Assembly (NCBI GenBank): GCA_963727045.1
Contig: CAVSES010000002.1
Location: 744,001-808,000 of the forward strand
Reading direction: 5' to 3'
Source of the DNA: Bog-1198 sp963727045
GTDB taxonomy: Bacteria; Pseudomonadota; Gammaproteobacteria; Steroidobacterales; Steroidobacteraceae
DNA: 64,000 bases
The translations under genes were made by a program, and so were the position numbers. Positions 8,360 to 16,093 of the stretch are shown here, in pieces. The notes under the pieces are model-generated. The model made no database searches. It was given only the letters and a program-made list of their open reading frames with translations, and was not told the origin of the DNA. Numbering within the stretch: the first letter of the stretch is position 1; the number at the start of each line of letters is the position of its first letter.

Positions 8360-9886
8360 GCGCCCCAGCAATCTGCACATCGCCCGGCCGGACGCCACTG
8401 CCTTGTCCGCAGTCATCGCAATTCTGTCGCTGCTGCAAGGCTGCGGCGACCGACACTCCACGGGGTGGTCAACCCGGCGGCAATGCCGCCCCGGTTCGCA
8501 ACATCGCGACACCGCGCCAGATCAAACGCAGCGAGATGAGCGCCGCCGAGCAGAAGTATGGAATTGCACCGACCCCTGATCCCAACGTTGAATATCAGCC
8601 CGACGTGATTCTCGTCGGCGGCGGCGCAGAGTCGGTAAGGTCACAAGACGGCAACGGATTCATCTGGACCATTGATGCGAACGCGGCGCACGCGAACGAA
8701 CTTGCGCCGGGGAAGATCATTTTCTTGACCAATCGTGCCGTGGGCCGGGTGTTGGGGGTCCGCAAGGACGGCGACAATCTGGTGGTGGTGCTGGGACCTG
8801 TGGATCTCACCGAAGTCGTGCGCAAGGCCGATATTCACATCGCCGATATGCCCATCGACTTTGACGAAGCGATCCCGTACACCCTGCCGGACCTGCCGGC
8901 GCCGGTAGTGTCGCTCGCGCAGATGCTGCCGCCGGCGCTGGCCGCCATCCCGGTGATGTTCTCACCGCCGACGGACATCAGCCCCGGCGCGCAGACACCT
9001 GCCGTGCCGACAACACCGGACGTGTCGAATCTCGTCAATTTCAAGACAGAGCCGTACGCGAACAAGTACGGCATCGGCATGCGCGCAACGACGGATGCCG
9101 GCGGCTTGAAGGTGGATACGGATGTCGGACTGCATCTGTCCGCGCCCAAAATCACCGTGGATATTCCATATCACTGAGAAGGGCGGCGTCGAGGACGCAA
9201 CGATCAGTCTGTCGGGGGCCGCCGGACTGACCTGGAATTTCAAGGCGGGAACCGATGTCGGCCTCCGCGCCAACGTTGCGGGGATCCTCGCGCCCAATAC
9301 CGATTTCAGCGTCCCGGTGGGCGGGGCCGGCGGACTGCCGATCGCGGTCACCGTCCGTCAGCGGTTCGAAATCAAGACCGCATTGGGCGTACGCAATTCG
9401 ACGCTCATCGCCAACGGTGACTACACCTTCAAGGGCTCGTTCAAGATTGGATATATGGGTGGTCAGTGGGCGGTGGCAGCGCCCGCGGAATCCCATCAGA
9501 AAGCGAACATCGCAGAAACCGGACATGGCGTATCCCTGGGGGTGAGCGGCATCAATCTCGGCCACTCCATCAAGGTGATTGCCGGTATTGGGGTGGCCGG
9601 TTTTGCGGCCGGACCCTACTTCACCTTTTTTTCCGCGGTGGGCCTCGAACGATCATCGGACGCCGGCATGCTCGCTTGCACGTACGCGCCGATCAAACTG
9701 GACATGAATGGCGGTGTCGGCTACGTGATCCCGCAGTCCGTCACGAGCGCGATCAATTTCATTCTGCGCAAACTCAACATCAAGTATCAGATAAAGGGTG
9801 AAGGCGGCCTCGAGCCCAGCAAAGCGCTGACGATCGTCAACACCGGCAACAGAACCGGCGGCTGCCAACCGCCCGATCCGGCATGA
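8349..9886 (+). pseudogene. Lipoprotein of uncharacterised family, two frame changes
   Basis: Starting at ATG 8349 the frame encodes a signal peptide ending in a lipobox (LLQGC). The frame breaks at the GGGG run 8462-8465; removing one G continues as TGGQPGGNAAP. A second break near 9165 is healed by removing one C (VDIHITEKGG). The repaired product is about 510 residues. It matches the protein at 48178-49884 throughout: VEYQPDVI, DANA, GKIIF, AVGR, LGP-x-x-LT and PID-type motifs in the N-terminal half, a Pro-rich linker, then a Gly-rich beta domain with GDYTF and a final GVGY-x-(I/L)P. No known family is recognised. Both changes are single extra bases, so assembly error is possible. It converges with the PrsW-like gene, with 8 bases between stops. 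Confidence 0.8.
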
Positions 9887-9894
9887 CGACGCCC

Positions 9895-12273
9895 TCATGG
9901 CTTGAAGGGCTTCCCGTCTGCGGAAGGGGCCGGTGTGGCGATGCCGTCTCGACCGGGGTGGGACGCGTCGGCGGCAGCTCGAGCCGCCTCCGCTTGCTGT
10001 CTTGCTTGCTGGGCGGCCTCGTTGGCCGCATGGTACGCCTGACCCGTCGGATCGCTGGTGTCCAGGAACGCGTCGTCGGCGCGTTTCTGGGCAGCGGCGG
10101 CGGCCCTGGCTGCCTCATCGGCCGCAAACCCTTTCGGATCCGCGGCCTTCTGCTGAGCGGCGGCGTTCTGCTCCGCCGCGCTCTGTGCGGCCGCGGCCTT
10201 GGCATCCGCGTCCACCCTGGCTTGTGCGGCGTTCGCCTCCGCAGCCGTCACGTCGGCATTAGCCTGTTGGTCAGCAGCCTGGGCTGCCTGCGCATCGGCA
10301 TCCAGCTTCGGCTGGGCCGCATTCGCTGCATCGTCCCGGGCGGCATCTGCGGCGTTCGATTGGGCGCGCGCCTCGTCGGCCGCTGCCTGATTGGGGCTCT
10401 TCTCTGCCCAAGGATCCTTGAAGTCGTCAGCTGTCTTGATGTCGGCAGCATTGGCTGCATCGCGTGCCGCGCTCGCGCGCTCTTCCGCCGCCATGACTGC
10501 CGGGTCGTCCGCCGCTCCGGTAGCTTGCTTGATCTCCGCAGATTCGAGCGCCCTCTGCGCGTCCAGTCTTCTCTGCCGCGCCTCCGCGAGGTCTGCGTCG
10601 GCGGCCGCGACCGGATCCGGTGCGGGTGCGGGTGCGGGAGGAGGCACCTGGGGTGCCGCGGATGGTGACGGGCTGGGGCCGTTTGAGTTCGACGGGGCAC
10701 TGCCAGGCGAGCTTGATGGGGAACCGGAAGACGCACCGGATTCTGCGCCCGGAAGCTCCACGGTCGGAGGCGGCGGAGAAAAAGCTCCTCCTCCGTCCGA
10801 TAACATCGAACCGGCGCCCGGCGTCAAGCGATTGGCCGCCGATTGAGCATGAAAGCTGGCGAGAATACTCGCGCCGGGAGCAAGGCCGCCCAGCATTCGC
10901 AACAGCGAAAACACGCCGAGAGAAACGGCCCCGACGCCGCACGCTGCACGCAGCCCGACCAAGGCGGCGTCATCGCCGATCGACAAAGTCCGGGATCGAG
11001 TCCGCAGGCCGGCGATCGTGCGCCACGAGATCCACACCTGCGCGAGCACCGAGATGGGAAACAACACCTTGGCGGCGAGCGGATGAAGCATGAATGCCTG
11101 CAATCCCGCCGTTTGGGGCCAGCCCCCGACGATAAAATACAAAACGGACGGCGTCATGATGACCAGCCACAAGACTACGGACGGCCGCCGCAGGGCGGCG
11201 CGCAGCGCCCCCGCCGACCAGCCCGGCGGCCATACGGCCGGCATCAGGGTCCGCCAGTTCGCGAGTTCGCGATCGACCCGATCGCGTTCCTTCACGAGCA
11301 TCTCATTCAGTGGAGCCGTCTGCGCCTCGAGGTGCTCTGTGCGAGCCGCGCGGCGCATTCGCACGAAGCGATCGACCGCAATGAGTGACCAGGGAAGCCT
11401 GCTGAAGGCGGCCTCAAGAATTCCCCTCGCGCGGGACGATCCGCACCGCTCGGCTTCGAGCAGCGGCGCGACGGCAACTCGAGTGCCCTGCCGCTGCTGA
11501 TCGAGCCACCACGCCGCGCCAAGGGCCGCGAGCGGCATCAGGGCGCGCACATGAGCCAGCGCGCGAAGCGGCCACAAGAGATACGCGAGCCACGAATCGC
11601 CGATGTCCGACATGTTTCGCGCCGCGTGATCCAGCGAAATGCAGACAAAGAGGCCGAGTGCCGTGAGGCGCGCCGCCGTCGTCCGCGCGAGCACCGCCAA
11701 TCCAACGGCGAGCCCCGCAACGGCTGACCAGATCAAGTGCTCGTTCAGCCGGGCGGTGTCATGTGATCCGGCCACGCCGTGGGGTACCCATGAGGTCACT
11801 ATGTGGCCCAGGCCGGGTACCAGCAGGTAATCGCCGGAAAACGCCAACGCCCAACCACCCGCAATGGATTGCGCATGATCCGCCGACCCGCCGAATCGGT
11901 AGAGATCCTCGGCCAACCCAAAACCGGCGCCGGTCGCCGCCGCGATCAACACGCAATCGGTGAACGACCATTGCCGTCTGAACAGCGGCACCATCAGGAG
12001 CAGCGATAGCGGCAGAACTTTCGCGAGTTCCTCGATGAAGGGATCGAGGGTGTAACCGGCGATGTGCATCACCTCGGGGACCGATATGCCCATCGACGAG
12101 GCGAAGATCTTGGTCAGCGCGACCTGCAGGGCCGCGGTCACCGGTGCGCACAGATAGAGGCCTACCGCCAGCGCCGCATACGCCGTCCGCGCGCGAACCG
12201 TCCGCGCGAAACTCGCCAGGACGATCAACTGCAACACCCCCCAAAGGTGTGCGACGACGAGTGAGATGACCAT
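9895..12273 (-). CDS. PrsW-like intramembrane metalloprotease with Pro-rich linker and TolA-like tail
   Basis: The predicted product has 792 residues. The N-terminal 310 residues are polytopic and carry the PrsW-type motifs EELAK (81-85), GLAED (Glu122) and GHIVTSWVPH (His157 and His165), expected to bind a catalytic metal inside the membrane. A second membrane region follows (about 395-490), then a Pro/Ser linker (about 490-550), then some 240 residues of Ala-rich heptad-like sequence, a long helix reminiscent of TolA. I chose the ATG at 12273 because AGGAGA lies 5 bases before it; the longer upstream frame has no signal or homology. PrsW of Bacillus cleaves an anti-sigma factor; here the substrate is unknown. 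The combination of a protease with a possible periplasm-spanning arm is unusual. Confidence 0.8.
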   Translation of the reverse strand: MVISLVVAHLWGVLQLIVLASFARTVRARTAYAALAVGLYLCAPVTAALQVALTKIFASSMGISVPEVMHIAGYTLDPFIEELAKVLPLSLLLMVPLFRRQWSFTDCVLIAAATGAGFGLAEDLYRFGGSADHAQSIAGGWALAFSGDYLLVPGLGHIVTSWVPHGVAGSHDTARLNEHLIWSAVAGLAVGLAVLARTTAARLTALGLFVCISLDHAARNMSDIGDSWLAYLLWPLRALAHVRALMPLAALGAAWWLDQQRQGTRVAVAPLLEAERCGSSRARGILEAAFSRLPWSLIAVDRFVRMRRAARTEHLEAQTAPLNEMLVKERDRVDRELANWRTLMPAVWPPGWSAGALRAALRRPSVVLWLVIMTPSVLYFIVGGWPQTAGLQAFMLHPLAAKVLFPISVLAQVWISWRTIAGLRTRSRTLSIGDDAALVGLRAACGVGAVSLGVFSLLRMLGGLAPGASILASFHAQSAANRLTPGAGSMLSDGGGAFSPPPPTVELPGAESGASSGSPSSSPGSAPSNSNGPSPSPSAAPQVPPPAPAPAPDPVAAADADLAEARQRRLDAQRALESAEIKQATGAADDPAVMAAEERASAARDAANAADIKTADDFKDPWAEKSPNQAAADEARAQSNAADAARDDAANAAQPKLDADAQAAQAADQQANADVTAAEANAAQARVDADAKAAAAQSAAEQNAAAQQKAADPKGFAADEAARAAAAAQKRADDAFLDTSDPTGQAYHAANEAAQQARQQAEAARAAADASHPGRDGIATPAPSADGKPFKP

Positions 12274-12340
12274 GGATTCTCCTAACCGGCGAGACGCGGG
12301 CAGGAATTGCCTACTCTGGAAGACGCATTCCCGGTCGAAT

Positions 12341-12391
12341 TTGGACATCGGCGGCAAACTTGCTGCGCGAATGATGTCAGCCGATGTCCAA
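12341..12391. promoter_or_regulatory. Perfect 12-bp inverted repeat between divergent envelope genes
   Basis: TTGGACATCGGC at 12341-12352 and its exact reverse complement at 12380-12391 are separated by 27 bases. They sit in the 184-base space between the PrsW-like gene (start 12273, leftward) and the secreted-protein gene (start 12458, rightward). The position fits an operator for a dimeric regulator bound at two half-sites, or a leader hairpin. Confidence 0.45.
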
Positions 12392-12457
12392 TCCGCGCCT
12401 GGATCTCGTCTTACCTGGTAGGCGAATCGATATCGGCATGCACGAGGGAGCGGGAGA

Positions 12458-13705
12458 ATGAACAGCAATCTGGGCCTGGCCGCATTACTGGCGGCGTTGG
12501 CGGCATCGAGCCCCTTGGGGTCCGCACGGGCGGACGTGACCATTCAAGAGCAGACGACGATCCATGCATTCGTCGTCAAGGCGCATGGAACCACCTCCAA
12601 TCAAGTGTCGGGCGACAAGCAGCGCAGCGAGGTGCAATTCGCCTGCGACGGCGTCATGTCCATGTTTTGCGGCCACAACAAGACGGTCGACATCGTGCGC
12701 CTCGATCGCGAGGTGACGTGGGACATGGAACCGAAGAAGAAACGCTACACCGAAAGGCCCTTTCCGACGCCGGAGCAGCAGCGCGCCCTGCTGCAACATC
12801 AACAGGCGGTCATCGACAAGCTGAAATCCTGTCCTGCCGCGCAGCCCGCGCAAAGCAGCGTCGACACCTCGAAATGCGAGATGAGCCCGCCGGTGCTCAC
12901 GGTCACCAAGACTCAGGATTCGGCGACGCTCATCGGACACGCGGCGCAGCGCACGAACGTCGCCATGACACAGAGCTGCAAGGTCAAGGATAGCGGCGAT
13001 GTCTGCCAGTTCAGCTATTCGTTCGATGTTTGGCTGACGCAGGACGACTTGCCGGGACTCGCGGACCGCAAGACCTTCCAGAGCGATTACCAGCGCAAAC
13101 TCGGACTCACGGGAGCGACTCCCGTCGGCGCCGAGCAATTGTCTTCGCTGCTCGCGCCATATGCCGACAGCCTCAAACAGCTGAAGGCCAAATCCGCCGA
13201 CTTCAAGGGCTATCCCCTCAAGACCACCTTCCGCTTCGCCGCGGGCGGCGCCCACTGCGGTCTCGTGCCCGGCAGCGGAGCCTCCGGTTCGAATACGGAC
13301 GGCACCTTGAAAAACGCCGGCACGGCCGCAAGCGATGCCGGCAAGAGTTCCGCCACGAGTGCCGCGGGTTGGGGAACCTCCGAGGCGGTGCAGCGCGCGA
13401 GCGGCAGCAGCCTCGGCGGCTATGTAGCCGGATCAGCGGCCGGCGCCTTTGCGCAGAACATCGTCGGCGGGTTGTTCGGCAAGAAGAAGAAGGCGGACTC
13501 CGCCGCGCCCGCCCAGGCGACTCCCGCCGCTCAGCCGGGTGCGCCCGACACTGGCTTGACGACGGTGGCGGAAATCACGATGGAAACCACGGCGATCGAT
13601 CCCGCACCCGTCTCTGCCGACCAGTTCGAAGTACCGGCCGGTTGGCAAAAAGTCGCACCCAAGCCCCAAGCGGACGACGCGCTGCCCAATTGCCCCGGGG
13701 GTTGA
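12458..13705 (+). CDS. Exported hypothetical protein, first gene of envelope trio
   Basis: The 415-residue protein has a cleavable signal peptide (cleavage likely after SARA, residue 25). The mature part has several Cys residues (FACDG, MFCGHN, KSCPA, KCEMS, SCKV, VCQFS, HCGL), which suggests disulfides in the periplasm. Near residues 310-345 there is a glycine-zipper-like hydrophobic stretch (GGYVAGSAAGAFAQ) ending in a basic GKKKK. I recognise no family. GGGAGA lies 1-2 bases before the ATG. It is followed after 3 bases by the OmpA gene and then a lipoprotein in ATGA overlap, so the three form an operon. The inverted repeat at 12341 lies in its upstream region. Confidence 0.85.
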   Translation: MNSNLGLAALLAALAASSPLGSARADVTIQEQTTIHAFVVKAHGTTSNQVSGDKQRSEVQFACDGVMSMFCGHNKTVDIVRLDREVTWDMEPKKKRYTERPFPTPEQQRALLQHQQAVIDKLKSCPAAQPAQSSVDTSKCEMSPPVLTVTKTQDSATLIGHAAQRTNVAMTQSCKVKDSGDVCQFSYSFDVWLTQDDLPGLADRKTFQSDYQRKLGLTGATPVGAEQLSSLLAPYADSLKQLKAKSADFKGYPLKTTFRFAAGGAHCGLVPGSGASGSNTDGTLKNAGTAASDAGKSSATSAAGWGTSEAVQRASGSSLGGYVAGSAAGAFAQNIVGGLFGKKKKADSAAPAQATPAAQPGAPDTGLTTVAEITMETTAIDPAPVSADQFEVPAGWQKVAPKPQADDALPNCPGG

Positions 13706-13708
13706 TGC

Positions 13709-14812
13709 ATGAACGCCAAATGCTTAAGCGCCTCACGGACCACTCCCCTCCGGAACGGGGCTCCAATGCTCGCGGGGACCGCCTGGATCGCCGTCGCTCT
13801 TTCCGGGCCCTGCCTCGCCGACGACAGTCATCAGGTTCCACTGGTGGAATTCCTCACGGTGATGACGGCAATCGTGAGCGAGAACCAGGGCGATTACGAA
13901 GCCGTCAAGGTGTTCCGCGACCTGACTCCGGCGAGCGTGAGGATCACGGTGTCCGGCGAGGCACCCGATGACTCGGGTGAGGTGCGGGAGATCACCGTGA
14001 CGCGCGTCGTGCGGCGCGAGGATCTGCGCAACGCGAAGATTCTGCGCACCTACTTTCACGAATTCGATCCGCAGGAATTGCCCGGCACTGCGCCGATGTT
14101 TTCGGCGGCGATGGTGAATGACGTGCGTTCGACGGGACAGACACACGCAACCTACCTTGAGATCGAGCCCGAATTCGGCACCACCGTCGTCTCGCGCACC
14201 ATGACGGGCACCTTGAAGCGCGTCGGTACCGGGCCCTTCACGGTCACCTTGCCGGTGAATGGCGAGCCCCAGGTGCTGCGCGCATTGCATGTGGCCGGTC
14301 GCCTCGCCGACGACGGCGATGGCGCGGACTTCGACTACGTGGTGCTCGACGATCCCGACAATCCGTTGATCCTGCGCAGCAAGGGACCGGAATTTTCCAC
14401 CTCGGTGACGAGAATCGAATTTCCGGTGCCGACGGCCGCCGCCGGATCGCTCGAGAACCGCTTGGCGAAGGACCGGCAGGCGCTCGTGTATGGAATCTAC
14501 TTCAAGTTCAATCGGGCGGACATCAGGCCCGTCTCGGAGCCGGTACTGAAGGAGATCGCCGGCATTCTGAAGAAGAACCCGGATTGGAAACTTACCATCG
14601 TGGGTCATACCGACAACGTCGGCCGCGATGCGGCGAATTTGGATCTGTCGCGCCGCCGCGCGCAATCCGTCAAAGCCGCGCTCGTGGAGCGCTACGGAAT
14701 CGACGGCAGCCGCTTGACGACCGGCGGCTACGGTGCATCCCAACCGCAGGCCAAGAACGACACGCCGGAAGGACGCGCCCGCAATCGGCGGGTGGAGTTG
14801 ACGCGGCGATGA
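13709..14812 (+). CDS. OmpA-family exported protein
   Basis: This product of 367 residues has a signal peptide with likely cleavage after CLA (about residue 37). A domain of about 200 residues of unknown type is followed by a C-terminal OmpA-like domain from about 260: VYGIYFKFN, IVGHTDNVG, NLDLSRRRA, GYGASQP and NRRVELTRR. The domain is expected to bind peptidoglycan diaminopimelate. It is very similar over this domain to the OmpA lipoprotein at 5189-6427, but lacks the lipobox, so the two are paralogues with different anchoring. It sits 3 bases after the preceding stop, and its own stop overlaps the next start. Confidence 0.9.
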   Translation: MNAKCLSASRTTPLRNGAPMLAGTAWIAVALSGPCLADDSHQVPLVEFLTVMTAIVSENQGDYEAVKVFRDLTPASVRITVSGEAPDDSGEVREITVTRVVRREDLRNAKILRTYFHEFDPQELPGTAPMFSAAMVNDVRSTGQTHATYLEIEPEFGTTVVSRTMTGTLKRVGTGPFTVTLPVNGEPQVLRALHVAGRLADDGDGADFDYVVLDDPDNPLILRSKGPEFSTSVTRIEFPVPTAAAGSLENRLAKDRQALVYGIYFKFNRADIRPVSEPVLKEIAGILKKNPDWKLTIVGHTDNVGRDAANLDLSRRRAQSVKAALVERYGIDGSRLTTGGYGASQPQAKNDTPEGRARNRRVELTRR

Positions 14813-15300
14813 TGCGCTCCAAACCCCTCGCCGCCGCTGCGACTCTCGGCGCCGCCCTCGCCATCCTGCTGGGCGCCGGCTGTAATTCCGCCAAGAAATC
14901 TGCCAGCGTCGATGCCGTACCGCCCGCCCCGAAGGCAGCGGAACCAGTGAAACAAGCATCCGCCTGCGAAATGGTTACCCAATCCGAGATGTCGGCCATT
15001 CTCGGCGTGGCGGTGGCCGCCAAGGACACGACCCATTCCGCAGGCGAAACGGCCTGCACCTATTCGGCGCCCTCCGGATTCCCGACGGTGCAAATGGAAG
15101 TTGACTGGGGAGATGGCGAAGCCGCGATGGGCGCCTTTGCGATGCTCAACCGCAACGAGCCCGGCATCGGCAGTCCCTATGACGGGGTCGGCGATCAGGT
15201 CGTGGCCGTCGGTCCCACGCTCATGATCAGAACCGGCGAAGGCCAGGAAGATCTTTCAGACCGCGAAGCCACGATTGTCTCCATGAAGGAAAAGGTTTGA
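14809..15300 (+). CDS. Small lipoprotein with one DUF3558-like cysteine module
   Basis: This 163-residue lipoprotein has a lipobox LGAGC with Cys25. The mature part has one copy of the Cys module seen twice in 1197-2333 and 50120-51145: ACEMVTQSEMSAILG, then CTYS about 30 residues later. The start ATG at 14809 overlaps the stop of the OmpA gene (ATGATGA context; the next Met at 14812 is possible too). It ends the rightward three-gene operon. Periplasmic or outer-membrane location is inferred; the function is unknown. Confidence 0.85.
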   Translation: MMRSKPLAAAATLGAALAILLGAGCNSAKKSASVDAVPPAPKAAEPVKQASACEMVTQSEMSAILGVAVAAKDTTHSAGETACTYSAPSGFPTVQMEVDWGDGEAAMGAFAMLNRNEPGIGSPYDGVGDQVVAVGPTLMIRTGEGQEDLSDREATIVSMKEKV

Positions 15301-15490
15301 CCGGAGGAGTCGATACGCGCTTAAGGTAAACGCGTGAGACACTGGTTGTAAGTGACTGATACAATTCACGTTTTTCAATATCCAGCATGGCGGCTGTCGA
15401 CGCTCGCCCCGGCCGGCAGGATGGGTTTCCTTGTGCCTCACCGTCATCCATGGCCTACTCTGACACACCTGCCGGAATTTCCTCCGGCGC

Positions 15491-16072
15491 ATGCTCTTGG
15501 GCGCGATGGACAACGAAGAGGCTGCCGAATTATCGCAAATTCTCGCGTCGGCAACCGGCGGAGACCGCGCCGCCATCGACCAGCTGTACGGCATCCTGTA
15601 CCCCGAACTTCGCGCACTGGCGCACCAGCGCGTGCGCGGCTCGAGCAACGCGGTGGTGCTCGACACCACATCCTTGGTTCACGAGTCGTATCTTCGGTTC
15701 GTGAAGGCCGGCAAAATTGCCGTGGAAAGTCACAAGCAATTTCTCGCCTACGCGGCCCACGTCATGCGCTCCGTCGTCGTGGACTACGTCCGGCACGCCC
15801 AGGCGCAGCGGCGCGGCGGCAAGAGCGTGCATGTCACCCTGGATACCAATCTCGCCGAGTCGATCGAGTCTCCGGTCGATGAAATCATTCGAATCAACGA
15901 TCTGCTCGACGAACTCGCGCTGGTCGATGGCCGCCTCGTGAGCGTCGTCGAAATGCGCTACTTCGCCGCTCTCGACAACGAGCAAATTGCCGAATGCCTC
16001 GGGGTGACGGACCGCACGGTTCGCCGTGATCTCGAAAAAGTGCGATTGCTGTTGCTCGATGCAATCGGCTAG
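15491..16072 (+). CDS. ECF sigma factor of the kinase-associated (TIGR02999 / PF07638-like) type
   Basis: The protein has 193 residues from ATG 15491; ATG 15506 (MDNEEAAE) is an equally good start. Region 2 is seen at 36-75 (LYPELRALAHQRVR, SLVHESYLRF). Region 4 is near 160-190 (IAECLGVTDRTVRRDLEKVRLLL), a helix-turn-helix for the -35 element. At the place where most ECF sigmas have an acidic D-x-E-D stretch in region 2.2, this one has D-T-T-S (58-61), as is usual for this subfamily. No anti-sigma gene is adjacent. Instead a Ser/Thr kinase gene starts 21 bases downstream, the genomic arrangement described for sigma factors switched on by phosphorylation. Confidence 0.93.
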   Translation: MLLGAMDNEEAAELSQILASATGGDRAAIDQLYGILYPELRALAHQRVRGSSNAVVLDTTSLVHESYLRFVKAGKIAVESHKQFLAYAAHVMRSVVVDYVRHAQAQRRGGKSVHVTLDTNLAESIESPVDEIIRINDLLDELALVDGRLVSVVEMRYFAALDNEQIAECLGVTDRTVRRDLEKVRLLLLDAIG

Positions 16073-16093
16073 GCGGGTGAGCCGCCCTTCGCC

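Noticed and set aside
9883..10668. Plus-strand open frame across the tail of the PrsW-like gene
   Set aside because: The tail is Ala-rich, and its complement gives low-complexity Arg/Gly/Leu sequence; the minus-strand protein is continuous and starts with a ribosome site.
15346..15364. Small palindrome TTGTA-n9-TACAA before the sigma factor gene
   Set aside because: Only five bases per arm and no second copy in the window; could arise by chance.
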